Below, in pieces: positions 35,251 to 43,138 of a stretch of 64,000 nucleotides of DNA. Position 1 is the stretch's first letter; each line of letters begins with the position of its first letter. This stretch comes from Pseudomonas putida. Lineage in GTDB: Bacteria; Pseudomonadota; Gammaproteobacteria; Pseudomonadales; Pseudomonadaceae. Where the stretch lies: assembly GCF_002906855.1 (NCBI RefSeq), contig NZ_MINI01000028.1:1426001-1490000 (forward strand). The letters are read 5' to 3'. A program made the translations under genes and the position numbers. The notes under the pieces are model-generated. The model was not told where the DNA came from. It searched no databases and saw only the letters and a list, made by a program, of their open reading frames with translations.

Positions 35251-35766
35251 TTACAGCTGCAGCAGGCGGAACAGGGCGATCAGGTTGATCTGTGCCAAGG
35301 CTTCCTTGAATTCGGCATCGGTATCGTTGTGGATGCGTTTTTCGAAGGCAGCGAGGATCTGGTGCCGGTTGCTGCCTTTGACCGCCATGATGAACGGGAA
35401 CTGGAACTTGGCCTTGTAGGCATCGTTCAGTTCGGTAAAGCGGGCGAACTCTTCGGCGGTGCACTCGTGGATGCCGGCGCCGGCCTGTTCGTTGGTGCTC
35501 GATTCGGTCAGCTCGCCCTGGATGGCGGCCTTGCCGGCCAGGTCCGGGTGAGCGTTGATCAGCGCCAGCTGGTCGGCATGGTTGGCGCTGAGCAGGATGT
35601 CGCTCATGCGCTGGTGCAGCGCCTCGATCTCGTCCAGTTCGCCCAGCTGGCCCAGGTCGTAGGCTTTTTCGGCGACCCACGGCGAGTGCTCGTAGATATC
35701 GGCGAATACCTTGACGAAGGCGTCACGGTCCAGGGCGGATGGCTTGAGGGTCTTGAAGGCGGTCAT
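35251..35766 (-). CDS. uraD: 2-oxo-4-hydroxy-4-carboxy-5-ureidoimidazoline (OHCU) decarboxylase
   Basis: 171-residue all-helical enzyme converting OHCU to S-allantoin. Family motifs are FADIYEHSPWVAEKAYDLG near residue 24, LINAHPDLAGKAAIQGELT, and FQFPFIMAVKGSNRHQIL. The His in AHPDL is the known catalytic residue region. It overlaps the puuE stop by one base (ATGA), so translation is coupled. Confidence 0.95.
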   Translation of the reverse strand: MTAFKTLKPSALDRDAFVKVFADIYEHSPWVAEKAYDLGQLGELDEIEALHQRMSDILLSANHADQLALINAHPDLAGKAAIQGELTESSTNEQAGAGIHECTAEEFARFTELNDAYKAKFQFPFIMAVKGSNRHQILAAFEKRIHNDTDAEFKEALAQINLIALFRLLQL

Positions 35767-36692
35767 CAGGCGTTCTCTTTCTTGTACGGGTGGGTGGCGT
35801 GCCAGTGGCGGGCGATGTCCACGCGACGGGCGAACCAGACCTGGTCGTGGCTCTTGGCGTAATCGACGAAGCGCTTGAGCGCGGCCAGGCGTGCCGGGCG
35901 GCCGACCAGGCGGCAGTGCAGGCCGATGGACAGCATCTTCGGCGCTTCGGCACCTTCGGCGTAGAGCACGTCGAAGGCGTCTTTCAGGTACTGGAAGAAC
36001 TGCTCGCCGCAGTTGAAGCCCTGCACCTGGGTGAAGCGCATGTCGTTTGTGTCCAGGGTGTACGGGATCACCAGATGCGGCTTGCCGGTCGGGTTGTTCG
36101 GCTCCCAGTAGGGCAGGTCGTCGTCGTAGGTGTCGCTGTCATAGAGGAAGCCACCTTCCTCCATCACCAGGCGGCGGGTGTTCGGGCCGGTGCGGCCGGT
36201 GTACCAGCCCACTGGGCGTTCGCCGGTGAGTTCGGTGAGGATGCGGATGGCTTCGAGCATGTGCTCGCGCTCCTGGGCCTCGTCCATGTTCTGGTAGTCG
36301 ATCCAGCGGTAGCCGTGGCTGCAGATCTCGTGGCCGGCTTCGGCCATGGCGCGGATCACATCGGGGTGGCGCTGGGCGGCCATGGCCACGGCGAAGATAG
36401 TCAGTGGAACGCCGCTGTCCTTGAACAGCTTGAGCAGGCGCCACACGCCGGCGCGGCTGCCGTACTCGTAGAGCGATTCCATGCTCATGTTGCGCGCACC
36501 CTGCAGGGGCTGGGCGGCTACCATCTCGGACAGGAAGGCTTCGGACTCTTTGTCACCGTGCAGGATGTTGCGTTCGCCGCCTTCTTCGTAGTTGAGGACG
36601 AAAGACAGCGCAATGCGAGCGTTGCCCGGCCATTGCGGGTGAGGAGGGTTGTTGCCGTAACCGATCAGGTCGCGAGGGTAGTCAGCGCTCAC
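35766..36692 (-). CDS. puuE: Allantoinase PuuE (polysaccharide-deacetylase fold)
   Basis: 308-residue cofactor-independent allantoinase that opens allantoin to allantoate. NodB-like fold features are ALSFVLNYEEGGERNILHGD near the N-terminus and AGHEICSHGYRWIDYQNM, plus YDSDTYDDDLPYWEP. The start is a GTG at 36692 with GGAAG upstream, giving the normal PuuE length; the longer frame crosses the operator region. It leads the puuE-uraD-allA-puuD transcription unit, with TTGTATACAA 75 bases upstream. Confidence 0.95.
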   Translation of the reverse strand: MSADYPRDLIGYGNNPPHPQWPGNARIALSFVLNYEEGGERNILHGDKESEAFLSEMVAAQPLQGARNMSMESLYEYGSRAGVWRLLKLFKDSGVPLTIFAVAMAAQRHPDVIRAMAEAGHEICSHGYRWIDYQNMDEAQEREHMLEAIRILTELTGERPVGWYTGRTGPNTRRLVMEEGGFLYDSDTYDDDLPYWEPNNPTGKPHLVIPYTLDTNDMRFTQVQGFNCGEQFFQYLKDAFDVLYAEGAEAPKMLSIGLHCRLVGRPARLAALKRFVDYAKSHDQVWFARRVDIARHWHATHPYKKENA

Positions 36693-36766
36693 TGCAGTCT
36701 TCCTTCTTGTGTGTTGGTGCGGGGTGGGCGGGCCGCGTCGGGATGTCGCACCACCGGATGGGCTGA

Positions 36767-36776
36767 TTGTATACAA
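36767..36776. promoter_or_regulatory. TTGTATACAA operator upstream of puuE
   Basis: Perfect palindrome 75 bases upstream of the puuE GTG in the 376-base puuE/hiuH divergent region. Apart from the two operators, that region holds no supported gene. Confidence 0.7.
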
Positions 36777-36949
36777 CTTCTGAAATCTTTTGTAAGCCTG
36801 TTTTTCCGCATTTCTTCCCTTTTGTCGCTTGAGAACGTGTTGCAAGAAACCTGCCTGAATGGTCAGTTAATGACATTTACGTCCGTGCGCCGCCTGTATT
36901 TGCGACTGAAGGGCTGATTGGCGGGGTTGCGACGGGAGGGATCAAAAAA

Positions 36950-36959
36950 TTGTGTACAA
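36950..36959. promoter_or_regulatory. TTGTGTACAA operator upstream of hiuH
   Basis: Near-palindrome, one base from the TTGTATACAA core, 110 bases upstream of hiuH and 174 bases from the puuE-side site. Confidence 0.65.
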
Positions 36960-37068
36960 TCCGGTGATGAAATGTCTTAATGGCGTCATTCCCGCACATC
37001 GCAGGCCCTAAGTTGGGGCGTTGGCTGTGTATTTTTTGCCCATAGATTGAACAAGAGGCGACAAGCAG

Positions 37069-37422
37069 ATGGGACGTTTGACCACACACGTACTGGATGC
37101 CGCGCATGGCTGCCCAGGCAGCTCGATCAAGGTCGAGCTGTACCGCGTCGAAGGCCAGCAGCTGGAGCTGGTGAACACTGCCCTGACCAACAGCGATGGC
37201 CGCGTCGACGCACCGCTGCTGCAAGGTGACGATTACCGTACCGGCGTCTACCAGCTGCAGTTCAGCGCTGGCGCCTACTACCGTGCCCGCGGCGTGCAGC
37301 TGCCGGACACTGCGTTTTTGGATGTTGTCGTGCTGCGTTTCGGCATCGATGAAAAGCAGGAGCACTACCACGTGCCGCTGCTGATCTCGCCGTACAGCTA
37401 TTCGACCTATCGCGGAAGCTAG
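37069..37422 (+). CDS. hiuH: 5-hydroxyisourate hydrolase (transthyretin-like)
   Basis: 117-residue HIU hydrolase that turns 5-hydroxyisourate into OHCU. It shows the family N-terminus LTTHVLDAAHGCPGSSI, HYHVPLLISPYSYSTY and the diagnostic C-terminal YRGS. There is no signal peptide, so it is cytoplasmic. AGAGGCG precedes the ATG. It is divergent from puuE and ends at a strong terminator. Confidence 0.97.
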   Translation: MGRLTTHVLDAAHGCPGSSIKVELYRVEGQQLELVNTALTNSDGRVDAPLLQGDDYRTGVYQLQFSAGAYYRARGVQLPDTAFLDVVVLRFGIDEKQEHYHVPLLISPYSYSTYRGS

Positions 37423-37454
37423 TTGGTCGCTAGAAGAATCTTCGTAGGTCCTTT

Positions 37455-37484
37455 GGCCCGCTCCCACACTGGCGGGCTTTTTTT
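37455..37484 (+). terminator. Rho-independent terminator of hiuH
   Basis: GCCCGC (37456-37461) pairs with GCGGGC (37472-37477), followed by seven T residues (37478-37484). Confidence 0.85.
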
Positions 37485-37504
37485 CGTCTGCTGTTTTTGT
37501 AATG

Positions 37505-37613
37505 CCTGTGCCGGCCTCTTCGCGGGGCAAGTCGGATCGCCGCACCGCCGCTCCTACAGGAATACGCAATCACTGTAGGAGGGGGCTTGTCCCGCGAAAG
37601 GGCCGGTACAGGC
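37505..37613. repeat. REP pair (putida-type), diverged
   Basis: CCGGCCTCTTCGCGGGGCAA on the left and CTGTAGGAGGGGGCTTGTCC on the right form a facing pair between hiuH and the purine permease; the left copy has drifted. Confidence 0.75.
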
Positions 37614-37627
37614 TATAGAAATAAAGA

Positions 37628-37647
37628 AAGGGCGCCGAAGCGCCCTT
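37628..37647 (-). terminator. Terminator of the purine permease gene
   Basis: AAGGGCGC (37628-37635) pairs with GCGCCCTT (37640-37647), loop CGAA. On the minus strand it is followed by a T-rich run (TTTCTTTAT). Confidence 0.8.
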
Positions 37648-37664
37648 GGTTGGTGCGGTGAGGG

Positions 37665-39014
37665 TCAGAGGAACACGAACTTGGCAATGAAGATCGCGCA
37701 CAGCACCCAGAGGCTGGCGGAGATCTCCTTGTATTTGCCGGTCCCCGCCTTCAACGCAACATAGCTGATGAAGCCCAGGGCGATACCGTCGGCAACCGAG
37801 AAGGTCAGCGGCATCATGATCACCGTGACGATCGCCGGAATGCTGTCAGTCGCTTCATCCCAATGAATGTGTGCCATGCTGCCCATCATCAGCATCGCCA
37901 CATAGATCAGCGCGCCGGCAGTCGCGTAAGCAGGAATCATTCCGGCCAGTGGTGCGAAGAACATCGCGGCAACGAACAGAATGCCTACTACCACAGCCGT
38001 CAGGCCTGTGCGGCCACCAGCGGCCACACCCGCAGCACTTTCCACATAGCTGGTCACCGGCGGTACACCGACCACGGCGCCAAATACGCTCGAAGCACTA
38101 TCAGCCTTCAACGCCCGCGACAGGTTCTCGATACGGCCATCCGGCGCCACCAGATTGGCACGCTGCGCCACACCCATCAGGGTGCCGGCGGTGTCGAACA
38201 TATGCACGAACAGGAACGCCAGCACCACGCTGATCATGCTGACGTTGAACACGCCGGCCACGTCCATGGCCATCCAGGTCGGTGCCAGGCTCGGAGGCAT
38301 CGACATCACCCCGCCGAACTTGACCAGGCCCAGGCCCCAGCCAGCCAGGGTGACGCCGATGATGCTGATCAGGATCGCGCCGAACACGCGCTTGTAGCTG
38401 AGGATGGCGATCAACAGGAAGCACAGCGCCGCCAGCAGCGGCCCCGGCTCATGCAGGGAACCCAGCTTGATCAGGGTGGCCGGGCTGTCGACAATGATGC
38501 CGGCGGTCTTCAGGCCGATCAGCCCGAGGAACAATCCGACGCCGGCCCCCATCGCATGGCGCAGGCTCACCGGGATGCTGTTGAGCAGCCATTCGCGCAC
38601 GCGTGACAAGGTCAGGAACATGAACAGCACGCCCGAGACGAACACCGCTCCCAGCGCCGTTTCCCAGTTGTAGCCCATGGTGCCAACCACGGTGTAGGTA
38701 AAAAAGGCATTCAACCCCATGCCTGGCGCCAGGCCCACCGGCCAGTTGGCGTACAGGCCCATCAGCAGGCAGCCCAGCGCGGCGGCGATACAGGTGGCGA
38801 CGAAAGCTGCACCATGGTCGATGCCGGCGTCGGCCATGATGTTGGGGTTGACGAAGATGATGTAGGCCATGGTGATGAAGGTGGTCACACCGGCGATCAG
38901 TTCGGTTCTGACAGTGCTGCCGTGTTGCTTGAGTTTGAAAATCCGTTCCAGCCAACTCGTTTCGAGCGGTGGCGCGAGATCCAGCGCAGGGGCTTCGGAT
39001 TTGCGGCTTTCCAC
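37665..39014 (-). CDS. AzgA/NCS2-family purine permease
   Basis: 449-residue inner-membrane purine permease of the AzgA-like (adenine/guanine/hypoxanthine) branch. Features are GSTVRTELIAGVTTFITMAY near the N-terminus, LAPGMGLNAFFTYTVVGTMG, FMFLTLSRVREWLLNSIP, and VGVPPVTSYVESAAGVAAGG. The start is a GTG at 39014 with GAGGAGT upstream. A TTTGTGTACAAA site lies about 140 bases upstream. It supplies hypoxanthine, guanine or xanthine to guaD and xdh. Confidence 0.92.
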   Translation of the reverse strand: MESRKSEAPALDLAPPLETSWLERIFKLKQHGSTVRTELIAGVTTFITMAYIIFVNPNIMADAGIDHGAAFVATCIAAALGCLLMGLYANWPVGLAPGMGLNAFFTYTVVGTMGYNWETALGAVFVSGVLFMFLTLSRVREWLLNSIPVSLRHAMGAGVGLFLGLIGLKTAGIIVDSPATLIKLGSLHEPGPLLAALCFLLIAILSYKRVFGAILISIIGVTLAGWGLGLVKFGGVMSMPPSLAPTWMAMDVAGVFNVSMISVVLAFLFVHMFDTAGTLMGVAQRANLVAPDGRIENLSRALKADSASSVFGAVVGVPPVTSYVESAAGVAAGGRTGLTAVVVGILFVAAMFFAPLAGMIPAYATAGALIYVAMLMMGSMAHIHWDEATDSIPAIVTVIMMPLTFSVADGIALGFISYVALKAGTGKYKEISASLWVLCAIFIAKFVFL

Positions 39015-39154
39015 AGCGAGTACTCCTCAAGTCTTTCTTGTTGTTGTTGGAGCCAGGGTCCTGAGCAACGCACTTGGTGGCTCCGCGAGGGAAGGCAGAC
39101 GACTGACGCGTTTGTTGACTTACGGGTCAAGAAGTTGCTTGGTGGATTATGCTT

Positions 39155-39164
39155 TTGTGTACAA
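39155..39164. promoter_or_regulatory. TTGTGTACAA operator upstream of purine permease
   Basis: Core of TTTGTGTACAAA, in the 284-base divergent region between the permease and gntR. Confidence 0.65.
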
Positions 39165-39253
39165 AGAATGCAAATAATGTTTTATCTTTTGTGTGCGCAA
39201 TGCGTCGTATAACGGCTATATAGGTAAAACGCCCCCTGCGGAATCGCCTCAGC

Positions 39254-39263
39254 CTGTGTACAA
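39254..39263. promoter_or_regulatory. CTGTGTACAA operator upstream of gntR
   Basis: One mismatch from TTGTGTACAA, 36 bases upstream of the gntR ATG, placed for autoregulation. Confidence 0.55.
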
Positions 39264-39298
39264 TGGCGCCATACTTTCTCTTCGTGCCTCGAGAGCCC

Positions 39299-40054
39299 AT
39301 GAACGAACAGCTGCAACCTCTGAAAAAACCTGCGCGCACTGGCAAGGCCGGCCGCAGTGGTACCCAGGACGACATCGTCTACGCGCACATCTTCGAGGCG
39401 ATCCTCGAGCAGCGATTGGCGCCGGGCACCAAGTTGAGCGAGGAAGCGCTGGGCGAGATCTTTGGCGTCAGCCGCACCATCATCCGCCGCGCCCTGTCGC
39501 GCCTGGCCCACGAAAGCGTGGTGCTGCTGCGGCCGAACCGCGGTGCCGTGGTGGCCAGCCCGACGGTGGAAGAGGCGCGTCAGGTGTTTTTCTCGCGGCG
39601 CATGGTCGAACGTGCCATTACCGAACTGGCCGTGCAGCACGCGACGCTGGAGCAGCTCAACGAACTGCGCCAGATGGTCCGCGAGGAGCGCGACAGCTTC
39701 TCCCGTGGCGACCGTGGCGCCGGTATCCGCCTTTCCGGCGAGTTCCACCTCAAGTTGGCCGAAGCCGCAGGCAACGCCCCGCTGGTCAGCTTCCAGCGCA
39801 GCCTGGTGTCGCAGACTTCGCTGATCATTGCCCAGTATGAGACCGGCACGCGCTCACACTGCTCATACGACGAGCACATGCAACTGATCGATGCGATTGA
39901 GGCGCGTGATGCCGAACAGGCGGTGAGCCTGATGATGCACCACATGGACCATATCGACAGCAAGCTGAACCTGGACGAGGAAAGCGCCTCGGACGATCTG
40001 CATGCGGTGTTCTCCCACCTGCTGAAAAAGCCCAAGGCATCCGCCAAGGGTTGA
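39299..40054 (+). CDS. GntR/FadR-subfamily regulator, probable purine-catabolism regulator
   Basis: 251-residue regulator. The winged helix ([20 protein letters not shown], then [19 protein letters not shown]) occupies about residues 25-80. A FadR-type FCD domain follows, with metal/ligand-binding residues in [12 protein letters not shown] and [12 protein letters not shown]. The start at 39299 is preferred over 39263, which lies inside the operator. FadR-like proteins bind GT..AC palindromes, and this gene lies in the middle of promoters carrying TTGTATACAA, including its own. It is the best candidate for the regulon repressor; the ligand (perhaps a pathway intermediate) is unknown. Confidence 0.88.
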   Translation: MNEQLQPLKKPARTGKAGRSGTQDDIVYAHIFEAILEQRLAPGTKLSEEALGEIFGVSRTIIRRALSRLAHESVVLLRPNRGAVVASPTVEEARQVFFSRRMVERAITELAVQHATLEQLNELRQMVREERDSFSRGDRGAGIRLSGEFHLKLAEAAGNAPLVSFQRSLVSQTSLIIAQYETGTRSHCSYDEHMQLIDAIEARDAEQAVSLMMHHMDHIDSKLNLDEESASDDLHAVFSHLLKKPKASAKG

Positions 40055-40083
40055 TCGTTTGCCTGGGCGGCAGGGCTGCGGTC

Positions 40084-40116
40084 TTTGTAGGAGCGGCGGT
40101 GCGGCGATCCTACAAA
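40084..40116. repeat. REP-like inverted repeat
   Basis: TTTGTAGGA (40084-40092) pairs with TCCTACAAA (40108-40116) around a GC-rich centre, between gntR and aqpZ. It is a variant REP and may also act as a terminator. Confidence 0.6.
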
Positions 40117-40209
40117 ATAGCTAAACCTCTGCTAAATTTTTGTGAGCAAACCTTCATCAAGCAGTTGGGCTTGCGCGTCCATTGCGTTCCACTACTTGAG
40201 GAAAGGTCG

Positions 40210-40908
40210 ATGACCATGTCTCTGGGTACACGGATGGGGGCCGAGATGGTCGGCACCTTCTGGTTGGTTCTTGGTGGTTGTGGCAGTGCCGTAATCGCAG
40301 CCAGTTCTCCCGTCGGTATCGGTGTGCTGGGTGTCGCCTTCGCCTTCGGTCTCACCGTGCTGACCATGGCCTTTGCCATCGGTCATATCTCCGGTTGTCA
40401 TCTCAACCCCGCCGTGTCGTTCGGGCTGGTGGTCGGTGGGCGCTTCCCGGCCAAAGAGCTGCTGCCCTATGTGATCGCCCAGGTGATCGGCGCCATCCTG
40501 GCCGCTGGCGTGATCTATCTCATCGCCAGCGGCAAGGCCGGCTTCGAGCTGTCCTCGGGCCTTGCGTCCAACGGCTACGCCGACCATTCGCCTGGCGGCT
40601 ACACGCTGGGCGCGGGCTTTGTCAGTGAAGTGGTGATGACCGCGATGTTCCTGGTGGTGATCATGGGCGCCACCGACGCGCGTGCCCCGGCAGGCTTCGC
40701 GCCGATTGCCATCGGCCTGGCCCTGACCCTGATCCATCTGATCTCGATCCCGGTGACCAATACCTCGGTCAACCCCGCGCGCAGCACTGGGCCGGCACTG
40801 TTCGTCGGCGGCTGGGCATTGCAGCAGCTGTGGCTGTTCTGGGTGGCGCCGCTGATCGGAGCTGCGATCGGCGGCGCGCTGTACCGGGGCCTGGCGAAAG
40901 AACCTTAG
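40210..40908 (+). CDS. aqpZ: Aquaporin Z
   Basis: 232-residue six-helix water channel. Both NPA boxes are present: [11 protein letters not shown] in the first half and [13 protein letters not shown] in the second, and the N-terminus [19 protein letters not shown] is typical of AqpZ. GAGGAAAGG precedes the ATG at 40210. The stop overlaps the guanine deaminase stop on the other strand by two bases. Presence here may be incidental to purine breakdown. Confidence 0.96.
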   Translation: MTMSLGTRMGAEMVGTFWLVLGGCGSAVIAASSPVGIGVLGVAFAFGLTVLTMAFAIGHISGCHLNPAVSFGLVVGGRFPAKELLPYVIAQVIGAILAAGVIYLIASGKAGFELSSGLASNGYADHSPGGYTLGAGFVSEVVMTAMFLVVIMGATDARAPAGFAPIAIGLALTLIHLISIPVTNTSVNPARSTGPALFVGGWALQQLWLFWVAPLIGAAIGGALYRGLAKEP

Positions 40909-42209
40909 CGCTGGTGCACGCAACGCCCGGCGGCGTAAGTTTCGCGCACGGTGCGGTCGTCACCCAGGGTGGTTAGCACGAACAGGGTTTCCTCGATGCT
41001 GCTGGACTGCTGGATGCGGTAGTCCAGCAGCGGCGTGGCTTTGTAGTCGAGCACCACGAAGTCTGCATCGTTGCCCGGGCGCAGGCTGCCGATACGGTCG
41101 TCCAGGCGCAGTGCACGCGCGCCACCGAGGGTGGCCAGGTACAGCGACTTGTACGGGTGCAGCCGCGCGCCTTGCAGCTGCATCACCTTGTACGCCTCGT
41201 TCAGGGTGTTGAGCAGCGAGAAGCTGGTGCCGGCGCCGACGTCGGTACCGAGGCCTACGTTGACCTTGAAGCGCTCGGCCTGGGGCAGGTTGAACAGGCC
41301 GCTGCCGAGGAACAGGTTGGAGGTCGGGCAGAAGGCCACGGCCGAGCCGGTTTCCGCCAGGCGCTGGCATTCGCTGTCGCACAGGTGCACGCCGTGGGCG
41401 AACACCGAGCGCTCGCTGAGCAGCTGGAAGTGGTCGTAGACGTCCAGGTAGCCTTTCTGCTCGGGGAACAGCTCCTTCACCCAGTCGATTTCCTTGAGGT
41501 TCTCGGACAGGTGGGTGTGCATGTACAGGCCCGGGTATTCCTTCAGCAGCTGACCGGCCAAGGCCAGTTGTTCCGGCGTGCTGGTCGGCGCGAAGCGTGG
41601 GGTCACGGCATAGTGCAGGCGACCCTTTCCGTGCCAGCGCTCGATCAACTGCTTGCTTTCGGTGTAACCGGACTCGGCGGTGTCGGTCAAGTAGTCTGGG
41701 GCGTTGCGGTCCATCATCACCTTGCCGGCAATCATCCGCAGGTCCAGGCGCTCAGCTTCTTCGAACAGGGCATTGACCGACTGCGGGTGCACACTGCCGA
41801 ACACCAGGGCGGTGGTGGTGCCGTTGCGCAGCAGTTCCTTGAGGAAGATCTTCGCCACCTTGTCGGCGTGGTCCTTGTCGGCGAACTGCTTCTCGCAAGG
41901 GAAGGTGTAGGTATTCAGCCAGTCCAGCAGCTGTTCGCCGTAGGAACCGATCATGCCGGTCTGCGGGAAGTGGATGTGGGTATCGATGAAGCCCGGGGTG
42001 ATCAGCGCGTCCTGGTAATGCACCACCTCGATGTCGGCTGCGAGGTTCGGCAGCAGCTCGCTGGCAGGGCCGACGGCGCTGATGCGGCCATCGTCGATCA
42101 CCAGCAGGCCGTCCTCGAAGTACTCATGGGAAGCGTCCAGGCCTACCTCGGCCGGGTCGGCGATGCTGTGCAGGATGGCGGCACGGTAGGCTTTGCGGGT
42201 AACGGTCAT
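40905..42209 (-). CDS. guaD: Guanine deaminase
   Basis: 434-residue amidohydrolase converting guanine to xanthine and ammonia. Metal ligands lie in [28 protein letters not shown] and [13 protein letters not shown]. The segment [20 protein letters not shown] is typical of GuaD. The start at 42209 ([10 protein letters not shown]) is chosen; the longer frame lies within xdhC. It is 10 bases downstream of xdhC and probably cotranscribed with xdhABC, feeding xanthine to the dehydrogenase. Confidence 0.96.
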   Translation of the reverse strand: MTVTRKAYRAAILHSIADPAEVGLDASHEYFEDGLLVIDDGRISAVGPASELLPNLAADIEVVHYQDALITPGFIDTHIHFPQTGMIGSYGEQLLDWLNTYTFPCEKQFADKDHADKVAKIFLKELLRNGTTTALVFGSVHPQSVNALFEEAERLDLRMIAGKVMMDRNAPDYLTDTAESGYTESKQLIERWHGKGRLHYAVTPRFAPTSTPEQLALAGQLLKEYPGLYMHTHLSENLKEIDWVKELFPEQKGYLDVYDHFQLLSERSVFAHGVHLCDSECQRLAETGSAVAFCPTSNLFLGSGLFNLPQAERFKVNVGLGTDVGAGTSFSLLNTLNEAYKVMQLQGARLHPYKSLYLATLGGARALRLDDRIGSLRPGNDADFVVLDYKATPLLDYRIQQSSSIEETLFVLTTLGDDRTVRETYAAGRCVHQR

Positions 42210-42219
42210 AACACACTCG

Positions 42220-43065
42220 TCAAATGGCTTGGCTGCGCCGGGAGGGCGGCAGCAACTGGGCAATAGGGCCGGCGTTGGCGGCAGCGTCGTGCTGGCCGAA
42301 GCAGGCGTTGTAGGTGGCAATGATTTCACCGGCGATGGACACGGCAATCTCGATCGGCAGCTTGCCCTTGACCTCGGGCAGGCCCATCGGGCAGCGCATG
42401 CGCGCCAGCACGGCATCGTCGTAACCGCGCTCGCGCAGGCGGTGCTCGAACTTGACCCGCTTGGTCTTCGAGCCGATCAGGCCGAACCAGGTGAAATCGT
42501 TGCGCTTGAGAATGGCGGCGGTCAGTTCCAGGTCGAGCTGGTGATTGTGGGTCATGACGATGCAGTAGCTGCCTGGCGGCAAATCCGCGACTTCGTCGAC
42601 CGGTTCTTCACTGACGACCTTGCTCACCCCGTTGGGGATGAGTTCGGGGAATTCCTGTTCACGCGAGTCGATCCAGCGCACCCGGCAGGGTAGCGCGGCG
42701 AGCAAGGGTACCAGAGCACGGCCGACATGGCCCGCGCCGAACACGGCGATGTGCGCCTGCACCGCAGCCATCGGCTCGAACAGCAGCACGGTGGCGCCGC
42801 CGCAGCACTGGCCGAGGCTGGCACCGAGGCTGAAGCGCTCCAGGTGCGGGGTGTTGCGGTGCTCCGCGAGCATCTGCCGGGCGATGTGCAGGGCCTTGTA
42901 TTCCAGGTGGCCGCCGCCGATGGTGTCGAACAGGCCGGTGGCGCTGACGACCATCTTCGAGCCGGCGTTGCGTGGGGTCGAACCGCGCTCCTCGATGATG
43001 GTCACCAGCACGCAGGCTTCGCCGCGGGACTGGTGGTCGGCGAGGGCGTTGATCCATTGGTGCAT
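42220..43065 (-). CDS. xdhC: Xanthine dehydrogenase accessory protein XdhC
   Basis: 281-residue chaperone that inserts sulfurated molybdenum cofactor into XdhB. It has the CoxI/XdhC N-terminal domain (ACVLVTIIEERGSTPRNAGS, FSLGASLGQCCGG) and a C-terminal Rossmann domain (AHIAVFGAGHVGRALVPLL, WFGLIGSKTKRVKFEHRL). GAGAGG precedes the ATG. It lies 73 bases after xdhB. Confidence 0.96.
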   Translation of the reverse strand: MHQWINALADHQSRGEACVLVTIIEERGSTPRNAGSKMVVSATGLFDTIGGGHLEYKALHIARQMLAEHRNTPHLERFSLGASLGQCCGGATVLLFEPMAAVQAHIAVFGAGHVGRALVPLLAALPCRVRWIDSREQEFPELIPNGVSKVVSEEPVDEVADLPPGSYCIVMTHNHQLDLELTAAILKRNDFTWFGLIGSKTKRVKFEHRLRERGYDDAVLARMRCPMGLPEVKGKLPIEIAVSIAGEIIATYNACFGQHDAAANAGPIAQLLPPSRRSQAI

Positions 43066-43097
43066 GATTCAACCTCTCTAGAGATCGACGCGGTCGC

Positions 43098-43125
43098 TGT
43101 GGGAGCGGGTAAACCCGCTCCCACA
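43098..43125. repeat. Perfect inverted repeat between xdhB and xdhC
   Basis: TGTGGGAGCGGGT (43098-43110) pairs exactly with ACCCGCTCCCACA (43113-43125), a 2-base loop. It is a REP-family stem inside an operon, and could reduce or protect the transcript between xdhB and xdhC. Confidence 0.7.
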
Positions 43126-43138
43126 CGGGCCTGCGTTG

